Positions 44,272 through 54,203 are shown, counted from the stretch's first letter. The stretch is DNA of 64,000 nt from Bin55 sp964572845 (GCA_964572845.1 CAZNFX010000004.1:62001-126000); one strand, 5' to 3'. The notes: generated from the letters alone by a model not told the origin. Numbers and translations are program-made.

Positions 44272-45915
44272 CTATTGTTCCGACGATGTCGATTCGCCGA
44301 ACTGTTGGGTCAGAAACTCCGCCAACTGCTCAGGAGTCAAGTTTTTCTGAACTATGACCCCCTGCCCATCGACTAAGTAACCCTTGGGTAGGAAAGTAAC
44401 CCCATAGGACGAAGCTACCTCACCTACAAAACCCTTGAGTTCACCAAGATTAATCCAAGGAAGTTCAAGCTCTTCCGAGCGCTCGATCCACGATTCCTCA
44501 TCGTCGTCTATGGATACCGAAACAATCTCCAACCCATTACTTCTATAAGTGCTGTAGACGTCCTTCAGAGCAGGAATGGACTCTATGCACGGACCGCACC
44601 AAGAAGCCCAGAAATCGATGAACACAAACTTATTGGTGTCAAAAACGTCGCGTAACGAGCGGTCTGCTCCGTTACCGTCAGGCAAAGTGAAATTCGCTAC
44701 TGCCTTACCAATGGCTAGGCTTCTGTCCATGCCTACGCTTGCGAGGTGTCGCGCATGGTTGTTTCGATCAGTCGTAACTCGCCGCACAACCATGTCCTTG
44801 TCAAGCGTCTTTGCCAGTCTGTCGTAGATGGCCAAGGCTTCTTCCTTGCCCCAATATGCTCCGAGCTCCAATGCGAGAAGAGAATCGATCGGGTCAGATG
44901 CGTTACTTGCAACGTCCTCCAGGAAGTCGTAGCGTAATCGATTCAGTTTTCGTTTCGCCTCCAAGTGCCTCGGGGGTTCATTTGCCTTTACAGACTCGAC
45001 TGACTCCGCTACTAGTGCATCTTCATTAGTCTTGTGGCTTGCGGTCTGAAAGGCAAGATACGCCTCGCGATATTCGTTTTTTGTCGCTACGTATTCTTCG
45101 CTCTGTCGCCAACTCTCCAATAGCTTGTAGTTCCTGCCAGTTCCAGAAATCGGATACAGGTCGCCTAACCACGTGCTGCGCGCTACAACCTCAATCTCAG
45201 CTCCGGGCTCTACCACGGCGTGAAATTGCGTGTGTTCCCTAGCCTCCATTACCAAAACCAATACATTGACGTTCTTAGGTTCGTCGACTTCGGCTTCGAT
45301 AACAAACTTGCCGTCGTCAAGCACAACTCTACCGAAATCCAGGTCTAGCCTCTCCCCATTGGCGTCGTACTCCCAACTGCTGGCTTCAACAATAGTCCCT
45401 TCCAAGTCAAGATCAATGGAACTCAGATCACCAAAAATCAAAAATTTCTGATCAGGATCTCTAGCCATTCGAGAAGCTCCATACCACTCAATTCGAGCTG
45501 GATGTGGAGCGGGGAATTCATTAATTACAAACGAGAGCGTTGCGTTCGGAGCTAATACTGCCTGCAAGCTCAATGAGCCCTCTTCTCCTACATCTACACG
45601 GATTTCCACATTCATTGGCTGATCAACGTTGCCGCGCAGTTTGACTTGGCCATCTTCAAAATGTCCTGCCACTAATTCAATGACCTCATCAATTTCATTT
45701 GAGTCTGAGCTTTGTCGTGTGATTGACACACGTGCCGAGGAGAGATCTACTTGTGGTTGCGCCACATCATCTTCGGGGTTATCCGTACTAGAGGCTGTCC
45801 CTTCGTAGGGATTCAAACTTCCATAAACCGTAAAGCTGCTCGAGGTGTCGGCGTCCGCAGCATTGAGCGAGAATGCCAACGAGAACATCACCACAATCCC
45901 AACAATCCTGTACAT
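44272..45915 (-). CDS. Exported protein with N-terminal beta domain and C-terminal TlpA thioredoxin
   Basis: A 547-residue periplasmic protein. The signal peptide is about 1-20 (ending SLNAADA). The N-terminal half has beta-rich segments reminiscent of DUF4369, and a charged helical middle follows. The C-terminal TlpA/AhpC domain has VANFTLPDGNGADRSL and the active site IDFWASWCGPCIESIPALK (CGPC), with SIDDDEESW later. It resembles 46113-48047 over its whole length and is probably an ancient duplicate. DUF4369-TlpA fusions are common in Bacteroidetes and less so in Gammaproteobacteria. Confidence 0.88.
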   Translation of the reverse strand: MYRIVGIVVMFSLAFSLNAADADTSSSFTVYGSLNPYEGTASSTDNPEDDVAQPQVDLSSARVSITRQSSDSNEIDEVIELVAGHFEDGQVKLRGNVDQPMNVEIRVDVGEEGSLSLQAVLAPNATLSFVINEFPAPHPARIEWYGASRMARDPDQKFLIFGDLSSIDLDLEGTIVEASSWEYDANGERLDLDFGRVVLDDGKFVIEAEVDEPKNVNVLVLVMEAREHTQFHAVVEPGAEIEVVARSTWLGDLYPISGTGRNYKLLESWRQSEEYVATKNEYREAYLAFQTASHKTNEDALVAESVESVKANEPPRHLEAKRKLNRLRYDFLEDVASNASDPIDSLLALELGAYWGKEEALAIYDRLAKTLDKDMVVRRVTTDRNNHARHLASVGMDRSLAIGKAVANFTLPDGNGADRSLRDVFDTNKFVFIDFWASWCGPCIESIPALKDVYSTYRSNGLEIVSVSIDDDEESWIERSEELELPWINLGELKGFVGEVASSYGVTFLPKGYLVDGQGVIVQKNLTPEQLAEFLTQQFGESTSSEQ

Positions 45916-46045
45916 ACGTCAATCCTTCTGGCAACTAATAAATCGAATATGAGGGCAGAAGCATGAATGCACCAACTGCACACGTCCAGTGTGTATTGAT
46001 GTCAGTCGGTGGAATCGATCGCTTCGCGCTTCTGACCCAATAAAG

Positions 46046-46086
46046 TTTCGGCGTACCAAGACCGCAGAGGTCTCGATACGCCGAAA
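46046..46086 (-). terminator. Strong two-tier hairpin terminator
   Basis: TTTCGGCGTA (46046-46055) pairs exactly with TACGCCGAAA (46077-46086), and inside it AGACC pairs with GGTCT around GCAGA. It lies about 30 bases past the stop of the 46113-48047 gene and is followed on the minus strand by a short T-containing run. Confidence 0.7.
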
Positions 46087-46112
46087 ACCGTTTCTATTGG
46101 AGCTACAGACCC

Positions 46113-48047
46113 CTAGCCGCCCATCTCGTCTGTACCTGGATCCGCCGTATCTGTCTCGGATTCCTCGGTTGCTTCACCTGGTTCGGGCACTTCTCCGAAT
46201 TTAGCGACGAGAGCTTCCTCCAAACTATGGGGACGGACTCTCTTCTTCAGAATGCAACCATTGGAGTCGAGCAAGAACCCACTGGGAATTGCAAGCACGC
46301 CGTATGAGGTCGCCGTAGCTCCTTGCCAGCCATCCATCTCGCCAAGGTCAATCCAAGGAAGTTCATGCTCTATCGATCCTTCCTCCCAGTCCTCGAAAGC
46401 GCTATCGATGGATACACCGACGATCTCAAAGCCATGAGACTTGTAAGCACCATACAGCCTCTTCAATTCGGGGAAATCCGCAATGCATGGGCCGCACCAC
46501 GATGCCCAGAAATCAATCAAGACAAGCTCTTGATCGTCCAAGATATCGTAGAGAGCTACATTTGTACCTTCCAAGTTGGCTAGCGCGAATTCCGGTGCCT
46601 TTTGTCCAGGCTTGAGTCTCTCACTGTTTTGCTGGGACTCGATGATCCAAACTACCCTCTCGCGCGCTTGCTCGACCCGCCTCACAATGGTTTCGTCTTC
46701 GAATTGTTTGGCAAGTCTGTCGTATACAGGTAGGGCATCGCTTTGACCGTCCGAACGGGCTTCAAATGCACCTAGCTCCATGGCAAGCAGTGACTCGAAT
46801 GGGTCTGAAGATTGGGTTGCAATCTCCTGGAGAGCTGCCATTTGTACTTCAGTCATTTGATCACGGTGCTTCATATATTCAGGACGCGAGGCGTTTGAAC
46901 TGGCAACACTCATAGCCTGTTCTACAGGCAGTGTGACATGCTCGCAGCCTTCAGCCACCGGTGGCGACGCCTCTGACGACATCGCTACAGCTTCCTCTCC
47001 GTCAGACGTCTGAGACTCATCGCCATCTGCCGATGCGGACTCGTCAACCTCAGCATCTGTTTCTTCATCCACTGACGAGGCTATCTGTTCATCGTTGGAT
47101 TCTTCCTCGTCAGAGTCTTGACTTTCCTCAGAACCTTCTTGGGCAGCATTTCTCTGGGCTTCCCACTCAGCCATGTACTGTTCGTAGGCTTCGCTGTATT
47201 TATCAAATGCCGACAAATACTCCTCCGACTGTTGCCAGCTCTCGATGAGCTTGGCATGCATTCCGGACCCTGAAGTAGCAAGCAGTTGAGGTGAAGTACC
47301 ACGCTGGGACACAGTGATTGACGCATTGGGTTCTACCAATACGAAATTTGTAGAGGCGTACCAGGGCCCGGCCGGACCAGCGTATACGGATATTCGTGTA
47401 GGTTCGTCAACATCCGCCTCAATGACAAATTTGTCATCAACGAGCATTACGTCACCGAACTCTATGGTCTGGCGTTCGCCCTCTTCATCGAACGTCATGC
47501 CAATTACCGAAGCAACGACATGTGACAGGTCCGCGTCTGCCGAACTGAAATCTCCCGAAATCGAAAACCTCTTTGAGGAGTCTGTAGACATCAGCGAACT
47601 TCCAACCATCGCCAGCTGATCGGGTCGATACGACTCCCAATGGTCCAGCAGTACGAAGTCGACCTGTCTGCCCGGGACGAGAACGGCTGATGCAACCAAC
47701 GGATCGTTTTCTCCAACATCTACAGAAATTTTCACGGTTGTAGGTTCATCTACTTGACCCGTGAATTCGAGATTGCCGTCTCCAAAGCTGCCTGCTGCAA
47801 GCTCGATGTTCTCAACCTCTCCGTCTTCACTTGTTGTCTCATGCGTAACCGACACAGTTACAGACGAAGGATCTAGGTGCACTTCAGGTTCGTCGGATTC
47901 AGTCGTGTCTGCATTTTCTTCTGATTCGTCATTCTCTATGACGATGAGCTTGCCGGTAATTGTGTAGGGCTCTGGGGGACTCTGGCTGCAGGCGACGAGA
48001 ACAGCCGCTAGAAGAGTCATTGCAATGGAGCCGAATAGGGTCTTCAT
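46113..48047 (-). CDS. TlpA-like lipoprotein with acidic low-complexity insert
   Basis: About 644 residues. The ATG at 48047 gives a signal peptide with lipobox LVAC; the longer frame from 48098 would put 17 residues before it. The N-terminal beta domain matches the one in 44272-45915. In the middle (about residues 300-390) an insert very rich in Glu, Asp and Ser (for example EESQDSDEEESNDEQ and DESASADGDESQ) separates it from the C-terminal thioredoxin domain, whose active site is IDFWASWCGPCIADFPELK. The tail again is acidic with Glu/Thr repeats. A good terminator follows. Confidence 0.88.
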   Translation of the reverse strand: MKTLFGSIAMTLLAAVLVACSQSPPEPYTITGKLIVIENDESEENADTTESDEPEVHLDPSSVTVSVTHETTSEDGEVENIELAAGSFGDGNLEFTGQVDEPTTVKISVDVGENDPLVASAVLVPGRQVDFVLLDHWESYRPDQLAMVGSSLMSTDSSKRFSISGDFSSADADLSHVVASVIGMTFDEEGERQTIEFGDVMLVDDKFVIEADVDEPTRISVYAGPAGPWYASTNFVLVEPNASITVSQRGTSPQLLATSGSGMHAKLIESWQQSEEYLSAFDKYSEAYEQYMAEWEAQRNAAQEGSEESQDSDEEESNDEQIASSVDEETDAEVDESASADGDESQTSDGEEAVAMSSEASPPVAEGCEHVTLPVEQAMSVASSNASRPEYMKHRDQMTEVQMAALQEIATQSSDPFESLLAMELGAFEARSDGQSDALPVYDRLAKQFEDETIVRRVEQARERVVWIIESQQNSERLKPGQKAPEFALANLEGTNVALYDILDDQELVLIDFWASWCGPCIADFPELKRLYGAYKSHGFEIVGVSIDSAFEDWEEGSIEHELPWIDLGEMDGWQGATATSYGVLAIPSGFLLDSNGCILKKRVRPHSLEEALVAKFGEVPEPGEATEESETDTADPGTDEMGG

Positions 48048-48346
48048 CGTGTGAAACCATGAAAAAACAACAATTAGCGACCATTGTAGTCCACGCACGT
48101 CGGGTCTTTCCTTACTAGAAACAAATGTGACACCCGCTGCGCTGCGTCTAGAGACGGGCCAGCACGAATTAGACTAGGTCAAATACTCGAGAGTATTCTC
48201 TATGGAAGATGCCTGAAAATTGGGAGAGTTTGTCTGCAGAGGAGTTGAAACGTGTTAGACACTCATGCCAAAAGCCACTGCGGGCTCATACTTAGCTACT
48301 GAAGACTGGCTAGTCTGGTAGGCCAGATCCTATATTAAGTTCGCAA

Positions 48347-49006
48347 CTACCTCTTGTAGGGGAACGTCCGTGCGACGCCCTTCATGAGATCCTTTGCCAC
48401 AGATTCAGGGGTACTTAGCAGGTTGCCCTTCACCTTGTGCTCATAGTTCCAAAGCAACTTGCTACCGTCGCCGTCATGAATCGACATGTTGATGTGGCCT
48501 TCATTGGTTGAGCCACCTATATTCAAAAGCAACGCTGAAGCAATTGCCGCACCAGTTCCCATAGGCTTGCTTAGTGCCATATCACCCGAAATTACTGCGT
48601 CGACTTTGAGAATATCGCAAATCTCGGATTTCGTTAGTGCCGAAAGGACCTTGCGAGTAGCGTGTCGTTCCAATTCACGATTCAATAGCACGTTCGTGTG
48701 ATCGATGTCTTGGAATGTGACGGTGTATCTTCCCCTTTGTTGCCCTTGCAAAAACTGCGAGTAGAGTGCGCGTTGGAAGGTTTCGCCTTGTTTGGTGGCT
48801 AAGTCCTGCAATTCTTCTCCGGTGACATCTCCGCTCTTGTGCCCAGGATTGATCGTCACATCGAACGGGAGAATCGCGATTGACTCATGCTCCAATTCGT
48901 ATGTTCTGAAATCTGGAGCTGTGTAGATCGTTGCGCATCCGGCCAAGAATGCCAATACGAGCAAGATTACAATTCCCTTAAGGGACGTATTTCTATCTAG
49001 ACACAC
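48347..49006 (-). CDS. Outer-membrane-type lipoprotein (CsgG/GNA1162-like)
   Basis: About 219 residues. I start at GTG 49006, which has TTGGAG 6 bases upstream, and not at TTG 49018. The signal peptide ends in lipobox LAGC. The mature protein has HESIAILPFDVTINP near its start and a mixed alpha/beta core (LKVDAVISGDMALSK; WNYEHKVKG) reminiscent of CsgG/GNA1162-type lipoproteins that build channels or sense the envelope. Judged by fold-like pattern only; no exact family is claimed. Confidence 0.65.
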   Translation of the reverse strand: MCLDRNTSLKGIVILLVLAFLAGCATIYTAPDFRTYELEHESIAILPFDVTINPGHKSGDVTGEELQDLATKQGETFQRALYSQFLQGQQRGRYTVTFQDIDHTNVLLNRELERHATRKVLSALTKSEICDILKVDAVISGDMALSKPMGTGAAIASALLLNIGGSTNEGHINMSIHDGDGSKLLWNYEHKVKGNLLSTPESVAKDLMKGVARTFPYKR

Positions 49007-49206
49007 AGAACACTCCAACCTAACTGTAGTTTATTGAAGATGATAACAGGTCGCCAATGTACAGATTTAGACACCGATTCAGGTATCGAGTTCTGGTGTG
49101 CATATTGAGTGCTGAGCAGGAACTCAGGATTGACACAATCGCTTAAATCTCTGTCATTGTTTGATTTTTATGAAATTTCCTATTTGTAACTTTCCTGCAA
49201 ATCCCT

Positions 49207-50127
49207 ATGTCTATGACTAAGAGTCAGGTTTTTTGGGAACAGTCGCACCGACTGCTCTCGGAGCCACGACAATTCGAAGCTGAACGCGATAGAGTGTTGC
49301 GTGCCTATCCGTCGCTCAATTCGCAAGGACTGGGGCAAGTTCAACGGAAGCGAAGGCAACACTACAACATCATTCGTGAGAATTATCCACTTGACCTAGG
49401 AGCAGCGCGAAACGAGTTGCGAGCTGGAGGAGTCCATGAGCGTGGCATTCGTAACACATTAGAGTACTTCTTGTATGGCAAGGTTTCCCTAAGCTACCGA
49501 TTGAGAGGGTGTAATTGGGCGCGACACTTTGGCGGACCCGCACCACCGCGAGAGTCGAGTTATGTCCTAAGCCGACGAGTTGGGACATACCTGCAAGAAA
49601 TTAATCCAATACCAGATTCCACTGGTGCACCCGCAAGGACTGATCTCAACGCATCAAACGGAGCGTTCATTTGTGCATGCCTAATGGTAGGACTACGTGT
49701 CTGGAAATATCGGAATTCAATCCACGTTGATATCAGGCTAGGACGACCATGGGCTGTTGCAGGACTAAGACCCAATGAATTTACTCATCCACAGGACATA
49801 ACCATGGCAAGGTTCTGGCGATGGGCAGTACAACAGGATTGGTCAATTCCAGACATCGAAGAATTTACCAAGTTTGCAGTGGAGCACTTATATGATGGAG
49901 CTAGTTTGCGGGACATGCGAGAGCTTGTGTATCAGCAAGGTGGCCAAATCCAGAGCACCTTCCTCAGGTTACGCAAGAAATTTGGCCTACATGAGGAAGT
50001 TTCAGGATTGACTGGAACACGGCATCGGAACTCAAGACTTGGGTTTCTAGTCGGACGCATCAAGGTCCCAGATGACTTTGACCAAATGGGAGCATCTGAG
50101 ATCAAGAAAATGTTTGGTGTGAATTAG
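49207..50127 (+). CDS. Hypothetical protein, basic, unknown family
   Basis: A 306-residue Arg-rich soluble protein that I do not recognise. It has no signal peptide or membrane segment. The N-terminal half is helical with many Arg and Gln (QVQRKRRQHYNIIRENYP); the centre has beta-like stretches (IHVDIRLGRPWAVAGL), and the C-terminal part has a helix-turn-helix-like run (DIEEFTKFAVEHLYDGASLRDMRELV). Charge and length would suit a nucleic-acid-binding protein; this is inference. The 366 bases after it hold only a strong hairpin (50367-50392). Confidence 0.6.
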   Translation: MSMTKSQVFWEQSHRLLSEPRQFEAERDRVLRAYPSLNSQGLGQVQRKRRQHYNIIRENYPLDLGAARNELRAGGVHERGIRNTLEYFLYGKVSLSYRLRGCNWARHFGGPAPPRESSYVLSRRVGTYLQEINPIPDSTGAPARTDLNASNGAFICACLMVGLRVWKYRNSIHVDIRLGRPWAVAGLRPNEFTHPQDITMARFWRWAVQQDWSIPDIEEFTKFAVEHLYDGASLRDMRELVYQQGGQIQSTFLRLRKKFGLHEEVSGLTGTRHRNSRLGFLVGRIKVPDDFDQMGASEIKKMFGVN

Positions 50128-50366
50128 TGAGGCAATTTATTCTTCCAGATTTGCTCAATGAGCGCTCTGTACCCATATACGAATGTCGAATAACACTTTG
50201 AACTTTTTTAGAAGACCGTGGTTCCTCTCTGAACTCCTGTACAGCGGGTATCAGTGTTGCTTGAAAAAAAGAAACTGCGTCTACGAGCCAACGCAAGAAA
50301 GGCAATTTCAGCAACGCGTTTCTCAAGTAATCAAAATGCGACCCTCAATTGGTAGGTATGGGGCGC

Positions 50367-50392
50367 AGCTTCCTTGTCACATCAAGGAAGCT
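50367..50392. terminator. Perfect 10-bp hairpin, 50.1-50.5 kb gap
   Basis: AGCTTCCTTG (50367-50376) pairs exactly with CAAGGAAGCT (50383-50392) around a 6-base loop. No T run follows on either strand, so termination is not certain. A 75-codon plus-strand frame (50183-50410) covers it but has no ribosome-binding site I would trust. Confidence 0.4.
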
Positions 50393-50494
50393 CCACCAGT
50401 GATTCAGTAGGCCAATACGACCTCCAACCACAGTACGGTTCATGTCACGAGTGGAATGGACTAAACTCAGCCCACCAATCTGAAACTGAACGAT

Positions 50495-51256
50495 GTGAAT
50501 CAGACCTCCAATTCATCCGTACTCCAATTTGAGCTGACAACTGACAATCTCTCGTACGAGACCTTGGAGCAATTGCGAACGTTAGCTCTCTCCGCCCAAC
50601 AAGAGGCAACAGTGCGCTTGCTTGTAATCAACCTGAATGTGGAGAGCAAGGACCCAAGCGACATGGGGCAGTGGCCAAGTCGAGTCAACCAACGCTTGAT
50701 TAAGGGAAGCCATGGCCCAGGTCCCATAGTCGAGCAAGACCTGATCAAAGCGCTGCGAAGCGTTGTAAAGCCTACACTCGCTGTCATTCGGGAATCTTTG
50801 TGCGATTTCGCAATTGATATAGCCTCGGCATGCGACATCCGGATAGCAACAGAGAATTCTTGTCTGTCAGATACTCGAGTGCGAAGCGGACAGACTGCTG
50901 CGTCGGGAGTTACCTATCTCTTGCCTAGACTTGTAGGGCTCTCACAAGCGATGCGGATATCGCTTCTGGGGGAGAGTCTCTCTGCACACGAAGCGCACCA
51001 AATCCACTTCATCCACAAAGTCATTCCAGAAGCAAGTGCCGAACAGGAAATATCTGCCCTTACTGAACAGTTGGCGGCAATGCCGACCAAGGCTTGGGAA
51101 GTACACAAGCTTCAGGTATTGCCACAGCTGGATCAAGATTTTGAGACAGCAATGGTGCACAGTCTAGGGATTCGCCAAACTCACGCAATTAAGGACCGAA
51201 TTGAAGGAATTAAGGCTTGGCGGGAACGCCGATCTCCAAATTTCACTGGTCAGTAG
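50495..51256 (+). CDS. Enoyl-CoA hydratase/isomerase-family protein (diverged)
   Basis: A 253-residue crotonase-fold protein. The core helices are recognisable (KPTLAVIRESLCDFAIDIASACDIRIATENSCL and PRLVGLSQAMRISLLGESLSAHEAHQIHFIHKVIPE), but the oxyanion-hole region is altered from the usual GAG-type sequence, so the CoA chemistry may differ. Start is GTG 50495. A second, more typical crotonase-fold gene follows 37 bases after its stop on the same strand, so the two probably act together. Confidence 0.85.
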   Translation: MNQTSNSSVLQFELTTDNLSYETLEQLRTLALSAQQEATVRLLVINLNVESKDPSDMGQWPSRVNQRLIKGSHGPGPIVEQDLIKALRSVVKPTLAVIRESLCDFAIDIASACDIRIATENSCLSDTRVRSGQTAASGVTYLLPRLVGLSQAMRISLLGESLSAHEAHQIHFIHKVIPEASAEQEISALTEQLAAMPTKAWEVHKLQVLPQLDQDFETAMVHSLGIRQTHAIKDRIEGIKAWRERRSPNFTGQ

Positions 51257-51293
51257 GTGATGGATCGCAGCCTGGGTTGAGGTTCTAATTCGA

Positions 51294-52037
51294 ATGAACG
51301 AGGGGAATAATCTCATAACGAAAAACCACGATGGTGTTCGTCATCTTGTGCTTAACCGTCCCCAGAAGCTCAACGCAATAGACTACGCCCAACATCTGCG
51401 TTTGATGCAGGCATTTCAGGAAGCAGATGAAGATCCACAGGTCAAAGTAGTCGCTCTCTCCGGAGTTGGTCGGGGCTTTTGCGCAGGTGACGACTTGACT
51501 GCTCAACTGTTTGAAGGTGAAGATCCTTTTGTGCATAGAAAGGTTGAGCTGGAAGTTGGATCTGGTCCCTCTCTCTTGCTCCAATCATGCGCTGTGCTCA
51601 GAAACCTGTCCAAACCTACTGTCGCGCTTATGCATGGGATCGCGCTCGGATCTGGCTACGACTACAGTCTTTCATGCGATTTTCGAGTTGTAACCAAGGA
51701 CATTCGCTACGGAGACCCCAGGATCGACAGGGCGCTGTGGGCGGCTGAAGGTTGGTCATACAAATTGCCAAGGCTCATTGGGCAATCCTTGGTAGCCCGC
51801 ATTGCATATCTCGGCGAAATCATGGACGGCGAGAAAGCTATGCAATTTGGGCTTGCCCATCGAGTCGTGAGTGGCGAGCCGGACATAATAGAATCCTCGC
51901 AATCGTTCTTGAATGAGCTCGTTGAATTGTCCGGTCCGATGTACGCAGCAACTAAACGCAACTTGCTGGCTGGATTGGATGCTACTTTCGAACAAGCGCA
52001 AGCAATGAGCTTGGGGCATACCTATGAACCTGCTTAA
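51294..52037 (+). CDS. Enoyl-CoA hydratase
   Basis: A 247-residue crotonase: HLVLNRPQKLNAIDYAQH at the start, GRGFCAGDDLTAQLF (first oxyanion-hole loop) and LMHGIALGSGYDYSLSCDFRV (second loop; the more usual GGG is GSG here), then PRLIGQSLVARIAYLGEIMDGEKAMQFGLAHRVV. It overlaps the PhyH gene by 14 bases. The substrate is an acyl- or aryl-CoA, not further defined. Confidence 0.92.
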   Translation: MNEGNNLITKNHDGVRHLVLNRPQKLNAIDYAQHLRLMQAFQEADEDPQVKVVALSGVGRGFCAGDDLTAQLFEGEDPFVHRKVELEVGSGPSLLLQSCAVLRNLSKPTVALMHGIALGSGYDYSLSCDFRVVTKDIRYGDPRIDRALWAAEGWSYKLPRLIGQSLVARIAYLGEIMDGEKAMQFGLAHRVVSGEPDIIESSQSFLNELVELSGPMYAATKRNLLAGLDATFEQAQAMSLGHTYEPA

Positions 52038-53607
52038 CGACGAGCAAGTCAGGCGATTCATTGTCGACGGATTTATCAGGGTGCAACCTGAGATTGATCC
52101 GGACGTGCATGCTGAAGTCAATCGACTCCTCAGAGTCGCCGAGGAGCATGAGTACCACTTCGGCAACAACATCATTACAAGAGTGCCGGTGATTTGGGAG
52201 GTGCTGCGATCTCCTTCTATTGCTGGAGCACTTACTAGTCTGTTGGGTCCCAACTACTATGTACATCCCCACCGAGCGATCCATACAAGCAGGCCGGTCG
52301 AAGACAAGACCGTCGAATACGACGAGGACTTTAACGGACCACCAATGGGCAAAGGTTCACGTGCTGGATCCGGTTGGCACCAAGACGCCCAAAGCCCACT
52401 TTCGCGTGCCCGGCATCATCTGCCCAAATACTTGATTGGCTTCTATTTTCCGCACGCAACGCCTCCAGAAATGGGGCCGACCCGGTTTCAGGCCGGAAGC
52501 TACCTCTATAGTCATCCAGTTGAACCCTCGGGTGTGGTCTTGCCGAAGGACATAGAAGCAGGAGCATTTTTCCTACTTCACTTTGACACTGTTCACGCCG
52601 GTTGGCCCAATCGAACCGATGTCAGCAGGTACATGGTGAAATTTGTTTTCACTCGTACTACTGTGCCGGAGCAACCGGATTGGAATTCTGAAAGCCGGGA
52701 GTGGCATGAACCTAAGGACTCCCTAGCAGAATACGAAGCACCAGCAGCGTGGCGTTTCATTTGGAACTGGATGCACGGCAACGGTGCAGCACAAAACGGC
52801 ACCCCAAACTTTAGTCATTCAGCCTCAATTGAGAGCATGAATGGAACCGATCAGGAGCGACGGCTTCAAGCCACCTACGGATTCGCAAGCCGAGATAACG
52901 TCTCCACGTTCATCGAGAGGCTCGAGAGCTTGCATGGATGCCAGGCGTATGAACGCAAGTTGTTCAAGAATGCCGAGGGCAAAACCATTCCTCGTGACGA
53001 CACTCGAGACAATGCTCGGAGATGGAACGAACGAGCCATCGTAATGGATGACGCCGCCTATGCACTGACAGCGGTCGGTCCGCACGCGGTTGAACCCCTC
53101 TGCGCCCTGCTCGACTCCACAGATCCCTGGATATTGATCAACGCTGTGTTTGCGATGGGAGAACTAGGGTTTCACGCTACTAACGCTTTGCCTGAACTGG
53201 CTCGATTGCTGAGTCATCCAACTCAGCAAGTCGTCCGTCAAACTTTGGATGCAATTGGATCGATAGGAGTTGGAATTGATTGCACGCTTCCTGCAATTGA
53301 CGAGTTGCTGCACACCACGCGGGAAGGTTGGAATCAACCGGAAGTCATGCGGGGCTGGACCGGTGTTGACCAAGTCCGTATGAATGCAGTATCTGCGCTG
53401 CTGACTGCAATCAACTATCCGCAAAACGATCTAGAAGCCATCGAGAACATATTGGTCAAAGCTCTGAAAGATCGCAATGGCTATGTTCAAGCAATCGCAT
53501 GCGAGGGGTTGGCACGCATGGAATCACCAAGCTCAACGCAAGCAGCCATGCAATTCTTGTCTGACCGACGGTTCGACGAGTCCGTTAGCTTACGCAAACC
53601 GTTTTAG
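52024..53607 (+). CDS. Phytanoyl-CoA dioxygenase (PhyH) with C-terminal HEAT-like repeats
   Basis: A 527-residue Fe(II)/2-oxoglutarate-type oxygenase. The PhyH domain (about 1-220) has the iron ligands in GWHQDAQ (HxD) and the distal His in FDTVHAGWPNRTDVSRYM. The C-terminal third has several HEAT-like units, such as VEPLCALLDSTDPWILINAV, ALPELARLLSHPTQQVVRQT and ENILVKALKDRNGYVQAIA. This fusion is not standard for PhyH proteins. It overlaps the upstream enoyl-CoA hydratase gene by 14 bases, so it belongs to the same catabolic unit. Confidence 0.88.
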   Translation: MNLLNDEQVRRFIVDGFIRVQPEIDPDVHAEVNRLLRVAEEHEYHFGNNIITRVPVIWEVLRSPSIAGALTSLLGPNYYVHPHRAIHTSRPVEDKTVEYDEDFNGPPMGKGSRAGSGWHQDAQSPLSRARHHLPKYLIGFYFPHATPPEMGPTRFQAGSYLYSHPVEPSGVVLPKDIEAGAFFLLHFDTVHAGWPNRTDVSRYMVKFVFTRTTVPEQPDWNSESREWHEPKDSLAEYEAPAAWRFIWNWMHGNGAAQNGTPNFSHSASIESMNGTDQERRLQATYGFASRDNVSTFIERLESLHGCQAYERKLFKNAEGKTIPRDDTRDNARRWNERAIVMDDAAYALTAVGPHAVEPLCALLDSTDPWILINAVFAMGELGFHATNALPELARLLSHPTQQVVRQTLDAIGSIGVGIDCTLPAIDELLHTTREGWNQPEVMRGWTGVDQVRMNAVSALLTAINYPQNDLEAIENILVKALKDRNGYVQAIACEGLARMESPSSTQAAMQFLSDRRFDESVSLRKPF

Positions 53608-53627
53608 TCTTCGCTCGGAAGACGATT

Positions 53628-54203
53628 TCACTCGTTCATCAGAATGGATCGAATCATTGGCAAGTGTTGGCGGCCGATGAATCTTTCACCTTTCACTAAG
53701 AAAGTCGGCACTGAGTAGACCTCCTGTTCCTCCAAGGCTGATCGAACTCTTGTCAGTTCTTCGTCAAGATTGTCTAGCGGGGTCTTGAATTCAAGGTCAA
53801 AGCCTCGAAGCAAGTCTCGAATTTCATCCGAGTTTTCGATGTTGAGAGCCCCGTCCCAAAACCCCTCAAATACACGCAAGGCAAATTCAACGCCGACTCC
53901 ATTTGCATTCGCTTCCAACAATGCAGCGTGGGCAAGAATTGGATCAATGCCATAGGGAGTTCTCCCCAACCGTATTCCTTGAACTTCTGCATAGCGTTGT
54001 ACATCGGCTGCACGATATTCAGCCCGGATTCTTTGATGTCTCTCGGAATCGGATTCCTTACGAACCCTAGCCGGGGGAGGCAATTGGGGCACTCTGAAAG
54101 GTTGAAGTTGGAGCTCTACGCCAATTTCTTCGGCGATCGCTACCGCCGGGTTTAAAGCCAAGTACGAAGACGCACTAGTAAAGTCAAGCGCCAGAAGAAT
54201 CAA
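53628..54203 (-). CDS. DsbA-family / 2-hydroxychromene-2-carboxylate isomerase-like protein
   Basis: A 191-residue thioredoxin-fold protein with an inserted helical domain, as in DsbA, GST-kappa and HCCA isomerases. The start LLALDFTSASSYLALNPA lacks the CxxC, pointing to the isomerase side, and VYSVPTFLVKGERFIGRQHL is the conserved cis-Pro strand and C-terminal helix. It overlaps the next related gene (54200-54886) by 4 bases. The pair probably arose by duplication. Confidence 0.85.
   Translation of the reverse strand: MILLALDFTSASSYLALNPAVAIAEEIGVELQLQPFRVPQLPPPARVRKESDSERHQRIRAEYRAADVQRYAEVQGIRLGRTPYGIDPILAHAALLEANANGVGVEFALRVFEGFWDGALNIENSDEIRDLLRGFDLEFKTPLDNLDEELTRVRSALEEQEVYSVPTFLVKGERFIGRQHLPMIRSILMNE

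Noticed and set aside
50183..50410. A 75-codon plus-strand frame
   Set aside because: It has no ribosome-binding site I would trust and contains a perfect hairpin; no family features.
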